A stretch of DNA of 64,000 bases from DASPHG01 sp963748315 (GTDB lineage: Bacteria > Actinomycetota > Thermoleophilia > Solirubrobacterales > Thermoleophilaceae), in assembly GCA_963748315.1 (NCBI GenBank), contig CAVVIK010000005.1:558001-622000 (forward strand), given 5' to 3'. Under the pieces are notes generated by a model. That model searched no databases and had not been told where the DNA came from. It was given only the letters and a program-made list of their open reading frames with translations. Positions 60,702-64,000 of this stretch are shown here, piece after piece. The translations under genes were made by a program, and so were the position numbers. Each line of letters begins with the position of its first letter. Positions within the stretch are counted from its first letter, which is position 1.

Positions 60702-61154
60702 ATGGCGACGAAGGCCGATTTCAACGCGGAGGAGTGGTCCAAGCTCGTCGAGGCTCCGCTGCTTGCGGGCGTAAGGGTCTCCGGCGCGTCCGGCGGCGGA
60801 AAGATCCGCGAAGCGGTGGCGATCGCCAAGGTCTACGCCGAGGCGCGGCAGGCCCAGGGCGACAGCACGCTGCTCGACGAGATCGTCGCTTCACCGCCCG
60901 GCGTCGAGGAGACAGCGCCCGGCGACGATCCGTCCGCCGTCGTGACCGCGCGGCTCCACGAGGCACTCCGCATCGTCGACGAGAAGTCGCCCGAGGACGC
61001 GGACGCCTACCGCAAGTTCGTCGTCGCGGTGGCGCGCGCAGCCGCGGAGGCGCACAAGGAAGGCGGGTTCATCGGGATCGGCGGCCGGAAGATCTCCGAC
61101 GAGGAGGAAGCGGCGCTGAAGGAGATCCAGGCCGTCGTAGACGGCGCTACTTGA
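60702..61154 (+). CDS. Conserved cytosolic protein, function unknown
   Basis: 150 residues, start ATG 60702 with AGGAGG five bases upstream. Helical: MATKADFNAEEWSKLVEAPL, KIREAVAIAKVYAEARQAQG, YRKFVVAVARAAAEAHKEGG, and a final FIGIGGRKISDEEEAALKEI. I know similar actinobacterial proteins only as uncharacterised. Convergent with pilC, 8-base overlap. Confidence 0.75.
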   Translation: MATKADFNAEEWSKLVEAPLLAGVRVSGASGGGKIREAVAIAKVYAEARQAQGDSTLLDEIVASPPGVEETAPGDDPSAVVTARLHEALRIVDEKSPEDADAYRKFVVAVARAAAEAHKEGGFIGIGGRKISDEEEAALKEIQAVVDGAT

Positions 61155-62358
61155 TCTGGTCGTAGACCTGGAACATCGGCATGTACATCGCGATGATGAT
61201 GAAGCCGACGATTCCGCCCACGACGACGATCATGACCGGCTCGAGGATCGAGGTCAGCGCCTTGACCGACGCCTCGACCTCCGACTCGTAGAAGTCGGCG
61301 ATCTTGCTCATCATCGCGTCGAGGGCGCCCGTCTCCTCGCCGACGCCGATCATCTGCGTGACCATCGACGGGAACACCGGCGCGGCGCGCATCGGAGTCG
61401 AGATCGTGCCGCCCTTCGTGACCGAGGCGCGGACATCGACCATCGCCTTCTCGATCACCTTGTTGCCGGAGGTCTTGCCGACGATGTCGATCGCCTCGAG
61501 CATCGGCACGCCGGCGGCGACCAGAGCCGAGAAGGTGCGCGAGAAGCGAGCGATGCAGACCTTCTGCACGATGTCGCCGATCTTCCACGGCACCTTGAGC
61601 TTGAACTGATCCCACTGCATCCGGCCAGACTCGCTGGCCTTCCACTTCCTGAACCCGAAGATGACGCCCCAGGTCAGGAGGATGGCCATGTACCACTTGC
61701 CCGTGATGAAGTCTGAGAGCGCGACCGTGAACTTGGTGATCGCGGGGAGCTCGCCGCCGAAGTCCTCGAACACGCCGGCGAACACCGGCACGAGGAACGC
61801 GACGAGGGCGATGAGCACGAGCATCGCGAAGCCGCCGATCAGGCACGGGTAGACCATCGCCGACTTGACCTGGCGCCGGAGCTCCTCGTCCTTCTCGAGC
61901 TGGTCGGCGACGCGCCGGAGAGTGTTCTCCAGGATGCCGCCCGTCTCGCCGGCGGCCACCATCGCGGTGTAGAGCTCGTTGAAGACCGCCGGGTGCTTCG
62001 ACAGGGCGTCGGAGAGCGAGATACCCGCCTCGACGTCCTTGCGGACCGCGACGAGCGTCTCCTTCAGCTTGTCCGACTCGGCCTGGTCCTCGAGCACGTA
62101 CAGCGCGCGCAGCAGCGACATGCCCGACGAGACCATCGTCGAGAGCTGACGCGTCATGATCGTCAGCTCCGCCGCCTTGACCTTCCTGAAGCGCGCCAGG
62201 AGGTCCCCGGCGCTCTTCGGGACCTGCTCCTCGATGTCGAGGACGATCAGGCCCTTCGCGCGCAGATTCGACGCAACGGCCTGCTTGTCGTCTCCATCGA
62301 TCTCGCCCTTGGAGGGAGCGCCCTGGAGGTCGAGCGCCTTGTAGGCGTAGGTCGCCAT
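61147..62358 (-). CDS. pilC: Type IV pilus inner-membrane platform protein PilC
   Basis: 403 residues with two GspF/T2SSF domains (about 65-190 and 270-390) and three membrane helices. Motifs ELTIMTRQLSTMVSSGMSLL, VAAGETGGILENTLRRVADQ and GVGEETGALDAMMSKIADFY. It couples the PilB/PilT motors to pilin insertion. Follows pilT by 14 bases. Confidence 0.95.
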   Translation of the reverse strand: MATYAYKALDLQGAPSKGEIDGDDKQAVASNLRAKGLIVLDIEEQVPKSAGDLLARFRKVKAAELTIMTRQLSTMVSSGMSLLRALYVLEDQAESDKLKETLVAVRKDVEAGISLSDALSKHPAVFNELYTAMVAAGETGGILENTLRRVADQLEKDEELRRQVKSAMVYPCLIGGFAMLVLIALVAFLVPVFAGVFEDFGGELPAITKFTVALSDFITGKWYMAILLTWGVIFGFRKWKASESGRMQWDQFKLKVPWKIGDIVQKVCIARFSRTFSALVAAGVPMLEAIDIVGKTSGNKVIEKAMVDVRASVTKGGTISTPMRAAPVFPSMVTQMIGVGEETGALDAMMSKIADFYESEVEASVKALTSILEPVMIVVVGGIVGFIIIAMYMPMFQVYDQIK

Positions 62359-62372
62359 GGTCTATTCCTGGG

Positions 62373-63449
62373 TCAGGCCGCCTGCACGTAGCTGCCGAGG
62401 AGCCGACGAAGCTCCTCCGGCGTCGAAGAGCGCTGCTCCGCGAGCTCACGGTTGATCTTGCCGCGACGGACGAGGTCGGCAAGCGCCGTGTCCATCGTCT
62501 GCATGCCGTGCGAGCTCCCGGTCTGAAGCGCCGAGTAGATCTGGTGCGTCTTGCCCTCGCGGATCAGGTTCCTGACCGCCGGCGTCGGCACCAGGATCTC
62601 CGTCGCGCACACGCGGCCGCGGCCGTCGGCGGTCGGGAGAAGCTGCTGCGTGACGATGCCCTGAAGGGCGATCGAAAGCTGCATCCGGACCTGGTGCTGC
62701 TGCTCCGGCGGGAAGACGTCCACGATGCGGTCGACCGTCTGCGCCGTGTCCTGCGTATGCAGGGTGGCGAAGACGAGGTGGCCGGTCTCCGCGGCGGTCA
62801 GCGCGGTCTCGATCGTCTCGAGGTCGCGCATTTCGCCGACGAGGATGACGTCGGGGTCCTGACGCAGAGCCGCCTTCAGCGCCATCGCGAAGCTCTGGGC
62901 GTCGCCGCCGATCTCGCGCTGGTTGACGATGCACGAACGATGCGGATGGAGGAACTCGATCGGATCCTCGACGGTCATGATGTGCTCATGCCGGGTCCGG
63001 TTGATCCGGTCCATCATCGCCGCGAGCGTCGTGGACTTACCCGAGCCGGTCGGGCCCGTGACGAGCACGAAGCCGCGCGGCTTGGTGGTGAAGTCCTCGA
63101 TCACCGGCGGGAGGCCGAGCTGCTCGAGCTGCGGCATCTCGCTCGGGATCAGGCGGAACGCGGCGCCCAGCGCGGCGCGCTGGAAGTACGCGTTGACGCG
63201 GAACCGGGCGCGGCCGGGGATCGAGTACGAGAGGTCGATCTGCCACTCGTTCTCCAGCTTCTTGCGCTGGTCGTTCGTGAGGATCGAGTAGACGATCTCG
63301 CGCGTGTCCTGCGGGCTGAGAGCCGGGAAGTCGAGCGGGGACAGGTGTCCGCGCTCGCGAACCATGGGTGGGACGCCTGCCGTGATGTGAAGGTCGGACG
63401 CGCCGCGCTCCATCACCTCGATCAGGACATCAGCGAAGTCGAAGTTCAT
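62373..63449 (-). CDS. pilT: Pilus retraction ATPase PilT
   Basis: 358 residues. Walker A GPTGSGKST at 132-140, Asp box MTVEDPIEF, Walker B DPDVILVGEMRD, His box ATLHTQDTAQTVDRI, and the PilT-specific VRNLIREGKTHQIYSALQTG. Retraction motor for twitching or DNA uptake. Confidence 0.96.
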   Translation of the reverse strand: MNFDFADVLIEVMERGASDLHITAGVPPMVRERGHLSPLDFPALSPQDTREIVYSILTNDQRKKLENEWQIDLSYSIPGRARFRVNAYFQRAALGAAFRLIPSEMPQLEQLGLPPVIEDFTTKPRGFVLVTGPTGSGKSTTLAAMMDRINRTRHEHIMTVEDPIEFLHPHRSCIVNQREIGGDAQSFAMALKAALRQDPDVILVGEMRDLETIETALTAAETGHLVFATLHTQDTAQTVDRIVDVFPPEQQHQVRMQLSIALQGIVTQQLLPTADGRGRVCATEILVPTPAVRNLIREGKTHQIYSALQTGSSHGMQTMDTALADLVRRGKINRELAEQRSSTPEELRRLLGSYVQAA

Positions 63450-63508
63450 AAAGGGCTTCTCGGCTTTCGGTGGTTGGTGGCTTAGTGCTGAACGGTGGTT
63501 CTGGACGC

Positions 63509-64000
63509 CTACGCGACCCTCGCGACCTCGGCGATTGAGGTGAGGCCCTGCTTGACCTTGTCCAGGCCGTCGATCCGCAGCGGCTTCATGCCCTGCTTGA
63601 TCGCGGTGTCGCGGATCACGTCCGCCGACGTGCGCTCGATGGTCATCGCGCGGATCTCCTCGGAGAGCGACATCACCTCGTAGAGGCCGATCCGGCCCTT
63701 GTAGCCGGACTGGCCGCAGCGCGCGCAGCCGGCGGGCTCATAGGCCTCGACATCGAGGTCGCCCGGGAAGCCGGCCGCGGCGAGTGCAGCCTGGCTCAGG
63801 ACCGTGCGCTTCTTGCAGTGCTTGCAGAGCTTCCGCGCGAGCCGCTGGGCGACGATGCAGTCGACCGCCGACGCCGTCAGGAACGGCTCGATGCCCATCT
63901 CGGTGAGGCGGGTGATCGCGGACGGCGCGTCGTTCGTGTGCAGCGTCGACAGCACGAGGTGCCCGGTGAGCGCCGACTCGACGGCGATCCGCGCCGTCTC
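63509..64000 (-). CDS. pilB: Pilus extension ATPase PilB (5' part beyond the window)
   Basis: C-terminal 163 residues. His box VLSTLHTNDAPSAITRLTEM, QRLARKLCKHCKK and CARCGQSGYKGRIGLYEVM (the zinc tetracysteine of GspE/PilB). The frame is open to the right edge (ETARIAVESALTGHL), so the N-terminal two thirds lie outside. pilB-pilT-pilC order. Confidence 0.93.
   Translation of the reverse strand, partial: ETARIAVESALTGHLVLSTLHTNDAPSAITRLTEMGIEPFLTASAVDCIVAQRLARKLCKHCKKRTVLSQAALAAAGFPGDLDVEAYEPAGCARCGQSGYKGRIGLYEVMSLSEEIRAMTIERTSADVIRDTAIKQGMKPLRIDGLDKVKQGLTSIAEVARVA

Overview
The window is GC-rich (about 70%), tightly packed DNA with many GTG starts, ATGA/TGATG gene overlaps and LexA boxes of the actinobacterial type. 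Gene content and order point to a deep-branching actinobacterium, most likely Thermoleophilia/Solirubrobacterales (inference). Evidence: the tlyA-nadK-recN-steA-mctB-pyrG order known from Mycobacterium tuberculosis, an aroC-aroKB-aroQ-pepQ block joined to type IV pilus genes, and an imuB-DUF6504 pair. The sequence carries many single-base frameshifts, some in normally essential genes (ispA, aroC), so I read most of them as draft-assembly indels rather than decay.

Layout. 1-7.8 kb (minus): CTP synthase (cut by the window edge), an MraY-like glycosyl phosphotransferase, mctB-like, steA, recN, nadK, tlyA. 8.1-9.5 kb: small membrane protein, SDR. 9.5-13.5 kb (minus): dxs, ispA, xseB, nusB, efp. 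13.6-18.4 kb: metallo-beta-lactamase protein, a 1090-residue GAF/PAS/SpoIIE phosphatase, an RsbW-like kinase and a STAS antagonist, which together form a partner-switching module. 18.4-27.3 kb: two SOS loci, dnaE2 (followed by DUF72, FIST and STAS genes) and imuB-DUF6504, each with a perfect LexA palindrome; between them an M28 peptidase, a membrane protein and a heavily frameshifted alpha/beta hydrolase. 27.5-31 kb: GH5 glycosidase, class V aminotransferase, secreted trypsin-like protease. 31-35.3 kb: pepQ, aroQ, fused aroKB, aroC. 35.3-43.5 kb: type IV pilus operon (pilP-like, pilO, pilN, pilM, pilD, three minor pilin/PilX-like genes, pilA). 61.1-64 kb: pilC, pilT and the 3' part of pilB.

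The 43.5-52 kb stretch looks like a cyclic-di-GMP control region. A c-di-GMP-I (GEMM) riboswitch precedes pilA. Two GGDEF/HD-GYP hybrid proteins lie next to it, divergently oriented. A two-component system follows, then a second GEMM-like riboswitch ahead of a zinc-ribbon protein and an HDOD-LuxR fusion. FliA/WhiG-like promoter motifs (TAAA-N15/17-GCCGATAR) sit in front of both riboswitch transcripts and one GGDEF gene.

52-56 kb holds a DUF488 gene, an ABC-2 exporter and a DHA2-family MFS transporter. 56.1-60.3 kb is the least explained part: a compact six-gene minus-strand operon with Ser/Lys/Arg-rich tails, two paralogous copies of an unrecognised domain, long Gly/Gln/Ala repeats, a PSBD-like end, an SRPBCC protein and small membrane-like proteins. 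A textbook sigma-B/F-type promoter (GTTT-N16-GGGTAT) precedes it. It is my best candidate for an undescribed system, probably a general-stress envelope or surface assembly. No mobile elements, tRNA, rRNA or CRISPR arrays were seen.
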